Shown one piece after another: positions 19,489 through 26,052 of a stretch of 62,533 nt of DNA (the first letter of the stretch is position 1; each line of letters begins with the position of its first letter). This DNA is from Paraglaciecola chathamensis S18K6 (lineage in GTDB: Bacteria > Pseudomonadota > Gammaproteobacteria > Enterobacterales > Alteromonadaceae): NCBI GenBank assembly GCA_000314955.1, contig BAEM01000037.1, positions 1 to 62,533 of the forward strand, read 5' to 3'. Both the position numbers and the translations under genes were made by a program. The notes beneath the pieces are model-generated. The model searched no databases, was not told the origin of the DNA, and saw nothing but the letters and a program-made list of their open reading frames with translations.

Positions 19489-20892
19489 CTAAACAATAAT
19501 AGGTAAGCAAATATGCACACACAATCCACCTTTCACCTGATTGTGTGCGCTAATCTTACCTTTATGGGCTGCAATCGCACGACTGGCAATGGCTAAACCT
19601 AAACCAATACCACCACTATCTCGCTCCCTCGCGCTTGAAACACGATAAAATGGTTGAAATATATTCTCTAAATCTGATTCAGGAATACCTTTACCATCAT
19701 CACAAATAGCTATATTTACGTCCGCTTCTTTGACCTTAAGCGTAAAAGTGACATTGCGCTGTGCGTACTTCACTGCATTGCGCAGTACATTTTCAATACC
19801 GCTTGCAAGTAAGTCCTCATCAGCGTTTATTGTGGCATCAGCTTCAATATCAACGACTAACGTTTTCCCTTGTGAGTTGGCTTCAAATTCACAGTCGGCT
19901 AATAAACCGGTTAGTAAGGTATCAAAACTCATCGCTTGCTTTTGAGAAACGCGCGCATTGTTGTCAAGCCTCGACAGCATCAAAACTTGGGCAACCATGC
20001 TCTCCATTTGATGGGCTTCTTTTTCAATTCTGGCTAATGCTTGCTCGTTACTCTTCGTATCATTAGAAGACTCTTGTTGTTGTGCGATACCTATTGCTAG
20101 CTGCATACGAGTCAAAGGGGAACGTAATTCGTGAGAGATATCTGCGAGTAAACGTTTCTGGCCATTTAGTAGCGTCTCTATTTGCTCTGCCATATGGTTA
20201 AAGTCTCTGCCTAACCGCCCTATCTCATCGCCTCGATGACTGGCCGAGCCGACGCGACTACTCAAAGCCCCGCCCGCCATTCTCTTACTCGCAACTTGCA
20301 ATTGCTTTATTGGTTTCACCAAGGACCAAGCAATTAACGAACACAGTGTTGCACTTATGAGTAACACCAAGAAAATGAGTAACAAAGGTGGTCTGTGACG
20401 TAATTCACCACTAAACCCCATTGGTCGAGGACGCCCAGCGAATAGCAGATAATCTGTGCCAGAAATACGTGTGGTAACGGGGCCAAACATATCCCCAAAG
20501 GGTGTCACAATGCGCAGGGGATTAGCTGAGCCAATTAAATCTAGAAACGGTTTTTCATTTGGCAAATGTGGCATAGGGCCCCGTAGCGTAAATTCTTTGG
20601 TTTGTGGCTCAAGTAAAAATACCATGAGTTTTCCACGTTGCCCTGTACGTTCTAATATGTCTTTCAGTGTGTCCTCACCTCTGCTGCGCGCCACCTGGCG
20701 TTGCAAGGCTCTCTCGATACTCTCAAGCATAAAATGCTGCTTGTCATCCATGGGTAAATAGTCAACGCTAGGTGCGATACTTTGCATAATCCATACTGCA
20801 CCCACGATCATGGCAATGGTGGTACACCAAAACCACAAAAAGATACGACCATATAAGCTTCGAAATGGATTTAAATAGAGCAGGCGTTTCAT
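19489..20892 (-). CDS. Sensor histidine kinase (CpxA-like)
   Basis: Membrane sensor of 467 residues. TM1 is at about 17-36, a periplasmic sensor loop at 37-168, TM2 at 169-192, and HAMP at about 190-245. HisKA carries LADISHELRSPLTRMQ with the phospho-acceptor His at residue 254. The ATPase domain has N, G1 and G2 boxes (ENVLRNAVKYA, DDGKGIPE, GGIGLGLAI). Length and layout match CpxA. Its ATG overlaps the response-regulator stop by four bases (ATGA), so the two proteins are translationally coupled. It probably senses envelope stress, given the divergent Spy/CpxP-like gene. Confidence 0.85.
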   Translation of the reverse strand: MKRLLYLNPFRSLYGRIFLWFWCTTIAMIVGAVWIMQSIAPSVDYLPMDDKQHFMLESIERALQRQVARSRGEDTLKDILERTGQRGKLMVFLLEPQTKEFTLRGPMPHLPNEKPFLDLIGSANPLRIVTPFGDMFGPVTTRISGTDYLLFAGRPRPMGFSGELRHRPPLLLIFLVLLISATLCSLIAWSLVKPIKQLQVASKRMAGGALSSRVGSASHRGDEIGRLGRDFNHMAEQIETLLNGQKRLLADISHELRSPLTRMQLAIGIAQQQESSNDTKSNEQALARIEKEAHQMESMVAQVLMLSRLDNNARVSQKQAMSFDTLLTGLLADCEFEANSQGKTLVVDIEADATINADEDLLASGIENVLRNAVKYAQRNVTFTLKVKEADVNIAICDDGKGIPESDLENIFQPFYRVSSARERDSGGIGLGLAIASRAIAAHKGKISAHNQVKGGLCVHICLPIIV

Positions 20893-21596
20893 AGCTCACC
20901 CAAATAGACGTAGCCTACACCCCGATGGGTTTTAATTTTCTCTTGCTCGCTAAACATGTTTAGCTTTTTACGTAAATTGCTCACATGCATATCAATGCTG
21001 CGATCAAACGCCGCTAGTTTTCGACCCAGTACCTGCTCACTGATCGCCTGCTTAGGCACCAAGTCAGGGCTGCTACTCATTAACAACCTCAGTACAGCAA
21101 ACTCTGTCCCTGTCAGCTCTACTTCATGTGAATTACAAGCCACAGTTTGTGCAGCAATGTTTAACTGCACGTCACCGATTTCAATCATGTTCTGTTTTTG
21201 TTTGTCACTCTGCAGGCCGGCCTGAATATCAACCCGGCGCACAATCGCTTTAACGCGGGCAGACAACTCTCTGTGATTAAATGGCTTTGCCAAATAATCA
21301 TCCGCGCCTAACTCCAAGCCCAATATTCTGTCAAAGTCATCGCCCTTCGCTGTTAACATCAATACAGGGGTAACGTGCGTACTGCGCAGACGTTTTAATA
21401 CTTCAAAGCCGTCCACTTTAGGCAGCATGACATCCAATATAATCAAATCAAAATGCTGCCCAGATTTAGCCGCCAGAAGTCCAGCTTCTCCGTCACTAGC
21501 GACTTGAACTGTATATCCTTGCGCGGTGAGATACTCTTGTAGTAACTCGGTAAGGGCTTGATCATCATCAATCAGCAACAAAGACTTTTCTAGCAT
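20889..21596 (-). CDS. Response regulator (CpxR-like, OmpR/PhoB family)
   Basis: A 235-residue regulator. The receiver domain has an acidic pocket (LLLIDDDQAL), the phospho-acceptor Asp at residue 55 (LIILDVMLPKVDGFE), the Thr of LMLTAKGDDFDRI, and Lys in YLAKPF. The winged-helix DNA-binding domain ends RSIDMHVSNLRKKL and KTHRGVGYVYLGEL. I chose ATG at 21596, eight bases after AAGGA, over the upstream GTG. It is likely CpxR. A tandem TTTAC-n6-TTTAC site in the divergent promoter region (21686-21701) fits the CpxR consensus. Confidence 0.87.
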   Translation of the reverse strand: MLEKSLLLIDDDQALTELLQEYLTAQGYTVQVASDGEAGLLAAKSGQHFDLIILDVMLPKVDGFEVLKRLRSTHVTPVLMLTAKGDDFDRILGLELGADDYLAKPFNHRELSARVKAIVRRVDIQAGLQSDKQKQNMIEIGDVQLNIAAQTVACNSHEVELTGTEFAVLRLLMSSSPDLVPKQAISEQVLGRKLAAFDRSIDMHVSNLRKKLNMFSEQEKIKTHRGVGYVYLGEL

Positions 21597-21685
21597 GTAC
21601 ACTTTCCTTCAAACTGCAGCAACCTCACAATGGGCGCATGAATACATATAAAATAATACCGAAACCAGCGCGACCTAGCTGCCGA

Positions 21686-21701
21686 TTTACGTAATCTTTA
21701 C
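21686..21701 (+). promoter_or_regulatory. Candidate CpxR operator
   Basis: TTTAC-GTAATC-TTTAC on the plus strand, which is GTAAA-n6-GTAAA on the minus strand. The E. coli CpxR consensus is a tandem GTAAA repeat with a spacer of about five bases (a four-to-eight range is tolerated). It lies between the divergent cpxR-like and Spy-like genes, about 72 bases before the Spy-like ATG. A possible promoter for the Spy-like gene (TTGCGT, 16 bases, TGATAA) follows it. Confidence 0.6.
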
Positions 21702-21772
21702 ACTGGCTTTGCGTTTCTTTGCGCTAGTGCTGATAACCTGATTTTGTTGTTTAATATAATAAGGCTTACTCA

Positions 21773-22648
21773 ATGCGAACGTTAAAATCATTGTTTACTC
21801 CCATCGCGGTTTCCATAGCCATTATTTTGGCTCAGCCATCAGCAAGTGCCAAGCCACCAGAGCACAAAGCGCAGATAAGCTTACGCCATTTTTTAAAACA
21901 AGTGGATTTAACCGATAGCCAACGTCAAGACGTTCGTTTATTGATGCAGCAGAACCGCGCCACAAAAAACACTTATCAGCCAGATCAAGAATCGACTCGC
22001 GAGGCTGTACGCAACCTAATACAAACTGATGAATGGCATGAAGCTGATATCAGCAGTGCACTGGAAGCAGAGCTGCATTTACAAGCCCAGTTGATGTGGT
22101 TAAATATTCAAACACAACACCAAATATGGCTGACTTTAAATGAAGCGCAAAAAGCACAGATCCTAACCGAGCTTAATATCACTAGCGAAGATGCGTATAG
22201 CGAAAATGCCCTTGGCGAAATTGCTCACAATGAACTTAAGCAACAAAACGAAGAACGCCGTCAAGGCAAACGTGAAATGCATCAAGAGCAGCGTCAGAAA
22301 AAGCTCATCGCTGCTCTTAATTTAACGGATGAACAACAAGCTCTTTTAGTATCGCAACGCGCTGCCGAAAAAGCCGATAGAGAAGCACACAAACCTGTAC
22401 AACAAACACTAAAAGCTGAGTTTATTGGGCTCGTCACCGCTGAAAATCTGAACGAATCTGACTGGATAGCGCTACAAGCTCAAACCCAAACGAGCCGATT
22501 TGAACATGCTTTTACCAGAGCAAAAAATCAATATACCTTTTGGAACAGCCTCAGCAGTGAGCAACAACATACACTGCAGGAAATAATCACCAAACAGCAA
22601 CGGGAGCAGAAAAGACGGCCTCGCTTTAGGCGCAAAGACGAGTCATAA
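21773..22648 (+). CDS. Spy/CpxP-like periplasmic protein with duplicated domain
   Basis: A 291-residue exported protein with a signal peptide at 1-26 (VSIAIILAQPSASA then KPPE). Two all-helical Spy-like units follow. Unit 1 (about 35-145) has LTDSQRQDV and LNEAQKAQIL. Unit 2 (about 170-285) has LTDEQQALL and LSSEQQHTL. These LTxxQ-type motifs mark CpxP/Spy chaperones, which are normally about 160 residues and act as dimers, so this looks like a fused dimer. A charged Lys/Arg/Gln-rich linker joins the units, and the C-terminus is basic (KRRPRFRRKDES). It is divergent from the CpxRA-like pair. It may be both a chaperone and a feedback inhibitor of the sensor (inference). Confidence 0.7.
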   Translation: MRTLKSLFTPIAVSIAIILAQPSASAKPPEHKAQISLRHFLKQVDLTDSQRQDVRLLMQQNRATKNTYQPDQESTREAVRNLIQTDEWHEADISSALEAELHLQAQLMWLNIQTQHQIWLTLNEAQKAQILTELNITSEDAYSENALGEIAHNELKQQNEERRQGKREMHQEQRQKKLIAALNLTDEQQALLVSQRAAEKADREAHKPVQQTLKAEFIGLVTAENLNESDWIALQAQTQTSRFEHAFTRAKNQYTFWNSLSSEQQHTLQEIITKQQREQKRRPRFRRKDES

Positions 22649-22969
22649 AAAACGAATTGATACGAACTGGCTTCAAGCAAACCTTAAACTGATTGGCTTT
22701 TTTAATGCTCAATAATCGCTGCTAATAGCGGCCTTCATTTACACTACTGCCGCGCAGCGGCCATAGATACTTTGCGAATACGGAAAATAATAGGAACAAG
22801 GATAATCCACACGTTATCCCGCAACAAAAATGCTCAGCAACCACAGAGTTCAGCTGTTGAACTCAGTGGTTTCAATTTCTGAAAAATATCTAAAAATGTC
22901 TTTTGAATCACTCCAGTCCGTTACCTCACCAATGCGTTAAGACTTCCTAAGCGCAAAACTTACACTACC
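22649..22969. other. Intergenic region between Spy-like gene and mgsA
   Basis: About 321 bases separating the 3' ends of convergent genes. It holds one strong hairpin at 22839-22871 and no convincing gene. Base composition is like its surroundings. Confidence 0.5.
22839..22871. repeat. Imperfect inverted repeat between convergent genes
   Basis: AACCAC-A-GAGTTCA, five-base loop, TGAACTC-A-GTGGTT: 13 paired bases with one central A/A mismatch. There is no T-run on either side, so it is not a classic terminator. It could be a weak terminator, an RNA stabiliser or a copy of a small repeat. Confidence 0.55.
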
Positions 22970-23377
22970 TTAAAATTCAGGCATGGCGCGTTCGTATAAT
23001 CCTTCAATAAATAATGGTGAGGTAATTATCATGTCAGCCGTGGAGGTGTTGCACGCGACAGGCAAATTCCAAACTGAGCATAAACGTAGCAAAGCTTTTA
23101 CGTCTGGGTCGTGGGGCGCAGGGTTAAGCGGGTCCCAAAAGAAAATCAAACTGTCTAATTGGCCTTCAGCAATCAAAGCACCTATTTGTTGATCGCCCCC
23201 CAACGGCCCGCTTTTAAAACGTTTTACCGGCAAATTAAGCGCTTCTTGAAGTAAGCCCCCTGTCGTTCCCGTTGCCACCAATGTGTGCTTTTCCAGTTCG
23301 CTTTTGTGTTCAAGTGCCCAGCGTATTAGCTCTGGCTTTTTATGATCGTGTGCAACGAGCGCTATCGTTTTGTGCAT
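22970..23377 (-). CDS. mgsA: Methylglyoxal synthase
   Basis: Converts dihydroxyacetone phosphate to methylglyoxal and phosphate, a bypass that relieves sugar-phosphate stress. The 135-residue product contains [47 protein letters not shown] and [20 protein letters not shown], covering the catalytic Asp and phosphate-binding residues. It is slightly shorter than E. coli MgsA (152) at the C-terminus, as in many marine relatives. It appears monocistronic. Confidence 0.95.
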   Translation of the reverse strand: MHKTIALVAHDHKKPELIRWALEHKSELEKHTLVATGTTGGLLQEALNLPVKRFKSGPLGGDQQIGALIAEGQLDSLIFFWDPLNPAPHDPDVKALLRLCSVWNLPVACNTSTADMIITSPLFIEGLYERAMPEF

Positions 23378-23438
23378 ATGTTCCTCAATAATTCATTTAA
23401 AAATCGTTGTTCTATTCAGCGCTATTTTTTAAAGCACT

Positions 23439-24566
23439 TTATAAGTCTATACGGTGTACAGCGCTTGAGACTTTTTGCTGCTTTGTCATTCCGCCGAGTG
23501 TGACAAAATGCTTACCCGTACCGCTTCCTACACCCAGCAGCCCCCTATGGTCCATAGTGGCCGTGTCCATATCGGTGACTTGCCAGCTCGACTGAGTAAA
23601 GTCATAACGCCACACTTGGCTGCTCGGGCTTGAAGGCTTTTGGTTGTAGCCTATTCCATTGTAGTTATATGGGTTATCACTGCCGCCAACAAATATGGCC
23701 GAATGTGTTACTTCATCTCCTGCTGCAGCCATGCGATAACGCGCGGTCGAAGTAGGATGAGCAACAGTGCGCCAATCAATTTTTGTAATATTTTTTTCGT
23801 CGATGCTGCCGTGATAGCACGCAGGCTCAGCAGAAAACGTGCGGCGTTTATCAGGCTGTGCATCCACCTTTACGCCATCACAAAGCAATATATTATTGCT
23901 AACTATCGCTGCTGCATGGCCGAACACAGGCTTTCCTAAAAATGGGGAACCTTGCTGCCAAGTATCGGTTTTCACGTCGTAAATCTGGACTAAGTTAACG
24001 TTCCCATCGTTATGCCAACCGCTGATTAAATACACATAACGCTGTTGAAAGACGAGAGCAACAGCATCATCTACCGGCACGGGGGTGACCGCGATGGGAT
24101 AATAAGTATCTTTTAACACGTCATAGCGAAAATTATCTGGGCTTGATATTTCGTTATGCGCAGCATCCACTGTGTAACCACCGAATATAAATGCCATATC
24201 GCCTACCCCTACAGCAATGCTAGCTAAACGGCCTGACTGGGGCAAACTAGAGGGAACAGGCGATTTTTGTTGCCATCGATTAATCGCTATATCCTTTCCA
24301 AGCTTAAGCGCCCATGCTTTATTGTGCACCGCTTCGTGGGTTTTAGTTGAGCCTAGCCCCATGAACGAGAGTAAGAAATAACCTTCTGACGTATTAACAC
24401 TCGCCACTGCGTTATTAGTCACAGGTTCTGGCAATGCGGGGTAATCAGGGTTCATTTTTGATGCTGCGCCTACGTTTATTGACATCACCACTACAGCCGC
24501 GCCCAGCAGCCTGACGACATTGGCAATTGAATTCAACTTTTTGATTGGCTTTTCCTGGGCAGCCAT
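23439..24566 (-). CDS. Kelch-repeat periplasmic protein
   Basis: A 375-residue protein with a signal-like segment at about 14-36 (NVVRLLGAAVVVMSINVGAA). Repeated kelch-like blades follow, such as VGVGDMAFIFGGYTVD, YVYLISGWHNDGNVNLVQIY, AAIVSNNILLCDGV, and HSAIFVGGSDNPYNYNG; five to six blades suggest a beta-propeller. It may resemble NanM-type mutarotases (sugar anomer isomerases), but the catalytic residues were not confirmed. Its ATG overlaps the argE stop by one base (TAATG), so it is cotranslated with argE, an odd pairing. The function is unknown. Confidence 0.65.
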   Translation of the reverse strand: MAAQEKPIKKLNSIANVVRLLGAAVVVMSINVGAASKMNPDYPALPEPVTNNAVASVNTSEGYFLLSFMGLGSTKTHEAVHNKAWALKLGKDIAINRWQQKSPVPSSLPQSGRLASIAVGVGDMAFIFGGYTVDAAHNEISSPDNFRYDVLKDTYYPIAVTPVPVDDAVALVFQQRYVYLISGWHNDGNVNLVQIYDVKTDTWQQGSPFLGKPVFGHAAAIVSNNILLCDGVKVDAQPDKRRTFSAEPACYHGSIDEKNITKIDWRTVAHPTSTARYRMAAAGDEVTHSAIFVGGSDNPYNYNGIGYNQKPSSPSSQVWRYDFTQSSWQVTDMDTATMDHRGLLGVGSGTGKHFVTLGGMTKQQKVSSAVHRIDL

Positions 24567-25711
24567 TAGAAACAGACCTGCTTAATAAAATTGCGCAGTA
24601 ACGTGACGGTAGGGTCAACGTAATGCAGCGAAATAAACTCATCAGGTTGATGAGCTTGTTCAATGCTACCAGGGCCTAATACTATGGTGTCACACCCTAG
24701 CTGGTTGATGAAAGGCGCTTCGGTAGCATAATTGGCACTGACAGGGTCAAAACCCGTTAGTTTTTTTGCTAATTCAAGAATACCTTGTTCGTTACGACAA
24801 CCAAACGCCGGCGCCGTTTCATACATGGCTTCACGGGTAATACGTTGCGGGTACTTTTGCACAAGTGGGGCAAGAGCTTCATCGATCATGGCGATCGCTT
24901 CTTCATCACTCAATGAAGGAATGGCGCGTAGATCAAAGTTCAATTGGCAATGGCCACAAATGCGGTTTTCACCGTCGCCGCCATGAATATGCCCAAGATT
25001 CATGGTGACCTCTGGTACGCTAAATGCCTCGTCTCTGTGAGATTCTGACAACTGCTGCTTTAGGGCAATCAACTTGCCAATGGCTTGATACATAATTTCA
25101 ATGGCATTAACGCCTTTGGCGGGATCACTCGAATGCCCGGCTTTGCCTTGGATATTCAAACTATGTCCCATGTGCCCTTTGTGCTTAAAAATAGGCTTAA
25201 GCTCTGTTGGCTCACCAATAATCGCCATATCAGGCTTAATGAGTTGTTGCTCAACAAAAAAACGTGCCCCCGCCATAGAGGTTTCTTCATCTGCGGTGGC
25301 CAAAATATACAAAGGCTTTTTCAGTTTATGCAAAGGGATCTCTTGAATAGCTTCTAAAATAAACGCAAAGAAGCCCTTCATATCGCAGGTGCCTAAGCCG
25401 TATAGCTTGCCGTCGTTTTCTTGCGCTTTAAAAGGATCAAACTGCCATTTATTGTCGTCAAACGGCACTGTGTCAGAGTGGCCTGTGAGCAATAGCCCCC
25501 CCTCGCCGCTGCCTATTTTCGCCAACATGTTGTACTTGTTGCGCGCATTGGGCACTTGTTGAATACTTATGTTAAATTTGTAATCTTTAAACCAACCCGC
25601 CAGCAGATCAATAATGGCTCGATTCGATTGGTCTAAATCTGCACTAAACGCACTAATGGAGGGCGTATTGATGATATGTGCATAACGTTCTAAAAAAGAC
25701 AAAGATGGCAT
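24566..25711 (-). CDS. argE: Acetylornithine deacetylase
   Basis: M20-family zinc hydrolase of 381 residues that releases ornithine from N-acetylornithine, step five of the linear arginine route. Metal and catalytic motifs are LLLTGHSDTVPFDDNKW (His and Asp), YGLGTCDMKGFFAF, ILATADEETSMAGA (catalytic Glu pair), EPTELKPIFKHKGH and the C-terminal SIEQAHQPDEFI. The ATG is preceded by GGGGGG four bases upstream. It is divergent from argC and coupled to the kelch gene. Two ARG boxes overlap its promoter. It coexists with argA, which implies a linear rather than cyclic acetyl route. Confidence 0.95.
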   Translation of the reverse strand: MPSLSFLERYAHIINTPSISAFSADLDQSNRAIIDLLAGWFKDYKFNISIQQVPNARNKYNMLAKIGSGEGGLLLTGHSDTVPFDDNKWQFDPFKAQENDGKLYGLGTCDMKGFFAFILEAIQEIPLHKLKKPLYILATADEETSMAGARFFVEQQLIKPDMAIIGEPTELKPIFKHKGHMGHSLNIQGKAGHSSDPAKGVNAIEIMYQAIGKLIALKQQLSESHRDEAFSVPEVTMNLGHIHGGDGENRICGHCQLNFDLRAIPSLSDEEAIAMIDEALAPLVQKYPQRITREAMYETAPAFGCRNEQGILELAKKLTGFDPVSANYATEAPFINQLGCDTIVLGPGSIEQAHQPDEFISLHYVDPTVTLLRNFIKQVCF

Positions 25712-25720
25712 AAGCCCCCC

Positions 25721-25738
25721 TTTAAATAATTATTCATT
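25721..25738. promoter_or_regulatory. ARG box 1 (ArgR operator)
   Basis: TAAAT-AATT-ATTCA within this 18-base site matches the ArgR palindrome TGAAT-n4-ATTCA at nine of ten half-site positions. It lies ten bases upstream of the argE ATG and downstream of the -10, so binding would block transcription. It is paired with box 2 at the three-base spacing typical of ArgR hexamer operators. Confidence 0.75.
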
Positions 25739-25741
25739 TTA

Positions 25742-25759
25742 TTTGCATAAATATATAAC
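25742..25759. promoter_or_regulatory. ARG box 2 (ArgR operator)
   Basis: TGCAT-AAAT-ATATA matches seven of ten ARG half-site positions, which is normal for the weaker member of a pair. It begins three bases after box 1, giving the standard 21-base centre-to-centre phase, and overlaps the argE -10 hexamer. Confidence 0.6.
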
Positions 25760-25780
25760 ACATGGCATTCTTAGTACCAA
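25752..25780 (-). promoter_or_regulatory. argE promoter
   Basis: On the minus strand TTGGTA (25775-25780), a 17-base spacer, then TATATA (25752-25757). Transcription would start near 25745, inside the ARG boxes. The overlap supports direct ArgR repression. Confidence 0.6.
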
Positions 25781-25830
25781 CATGGTTTAGCCACTTTGCA
25801 AATATGCTTTTGGTCTAAATTATTTATACA

Positions 25831-25836
25831 TATTAT
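25831..25836 (+). promoter_or_regulatory. Possible -10 of the argC operon
   Basis: TATTAT on the plus strand, five of six to consensus. The best upstream hexamers (TTTTGG at 17 bases, TTGGTC at 15) are poor, so the promoter is tentative. It would start transcription near 25843, 17 bases before the leader-peptide ATG. Confidence 0.35.
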
Positions 25837-25859
25837 CTTAATTCGGTTTAATTTCGCAT

Positions 25860-25925
25860 ATGATTTCAATAACGTCACAATTCGATTCCCTGCCTAGCTT
25901 CGCCAGCATGTTGTATCGACGATAA
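25860..25925 (+). CDS. Putative arginine leader peptide (21 codons)
   Basis: An ATG at 25860 opens a 21-codon frame, starting MISITSQF and ending SMLYRR then TAA at 25923-25925. An internal ATG at 25908 gives only MLYRR. The last two sense codons are tandem CGA CGA, directly before the stop. The frame sits between the likely promoter and a strong intrinsic terminator ahead of argC. Neither ATG has a good Shine-Dalgarno, the main weakness. A tiny peptide ending in the amino acid made by the operon is the hallmark of ribosome-mediated attenuation. Confidence 0.45.
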   Translation: MISITSQFDSLPSFASMLYRR

Positions 25926-25958
25926 GTCGAGGTCTGTAGCGTTTAGCTCACCCAGACC
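25926..25958 (+). promoter_or_regulatory. Candidate antiterminator in the argC leader
   Basis: AGGTCTG (25930-25936) can pair with CAGACCT (25953-25959). The second segment is also part of the 5' arm of the terminator, so the two structures are mutually exclusive. Immediately upstream TCGAC (25916-25920), which contains the Arg codons, can pair with GTCGA (25926-25930), with the leader stop codon in the loop. A ribosome stalled at the CGA codons would leave AGGTCTG free; one at the stop would cover it. Confidence 0.45.
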
Positions 25959-25998
25959 TTTAGTATTTGCTAAAGGTCTTGGGTGTTTTTTTATTTTT
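25949..25998 (+). terminator. Intrinsic terminator (attenuator) upstream of argC
   Basis: Arms CACCCAGACCTTTAG and CTAAAGGTCTTGGGTG form a stem of 15 pairs with one bulged base and a six-base loop. A T-tract (seven T, A, five T) follows. It lies 55 bases before the argC ATG with no gene upstream on this strand, so it must act inside the argC leader or end a short RNA. Confidence 0.88.
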
Positions 25999-26052
25999 GT
26001 CACCTTCATTTAGTAAAATTAAGCCATACAACTATCTAGAGATATACGTTTT

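Larger units (their letters stand above)
25712..26052. promoter_or_regulatory. argE-argC divergent control region
   Basis: A region of 341 bases with two regulatory modules. Near argE (25721-25780) are a sigma-70 promoter and a pair of ARG boxes. Near argC (about 25831-25998) are a weak promoter, a short leader reading frame, alternative RNA pairings and an intrinsic terminator. Components are listed separately. Confidence 0.6.

Noticed and set aside
24445-24663. 72-codon minus-strand frame spanning the argE-kelch junction
   Set aside because: Lies wholly within the two real genes in another frame with no supporting signal.
25881-25925. tRNA-like look of TTCGATTCCC in the argC leader
   Set aside because: No acceptor or anticodon arm can be drawn; the similarity is limited to a T-loop-like string.
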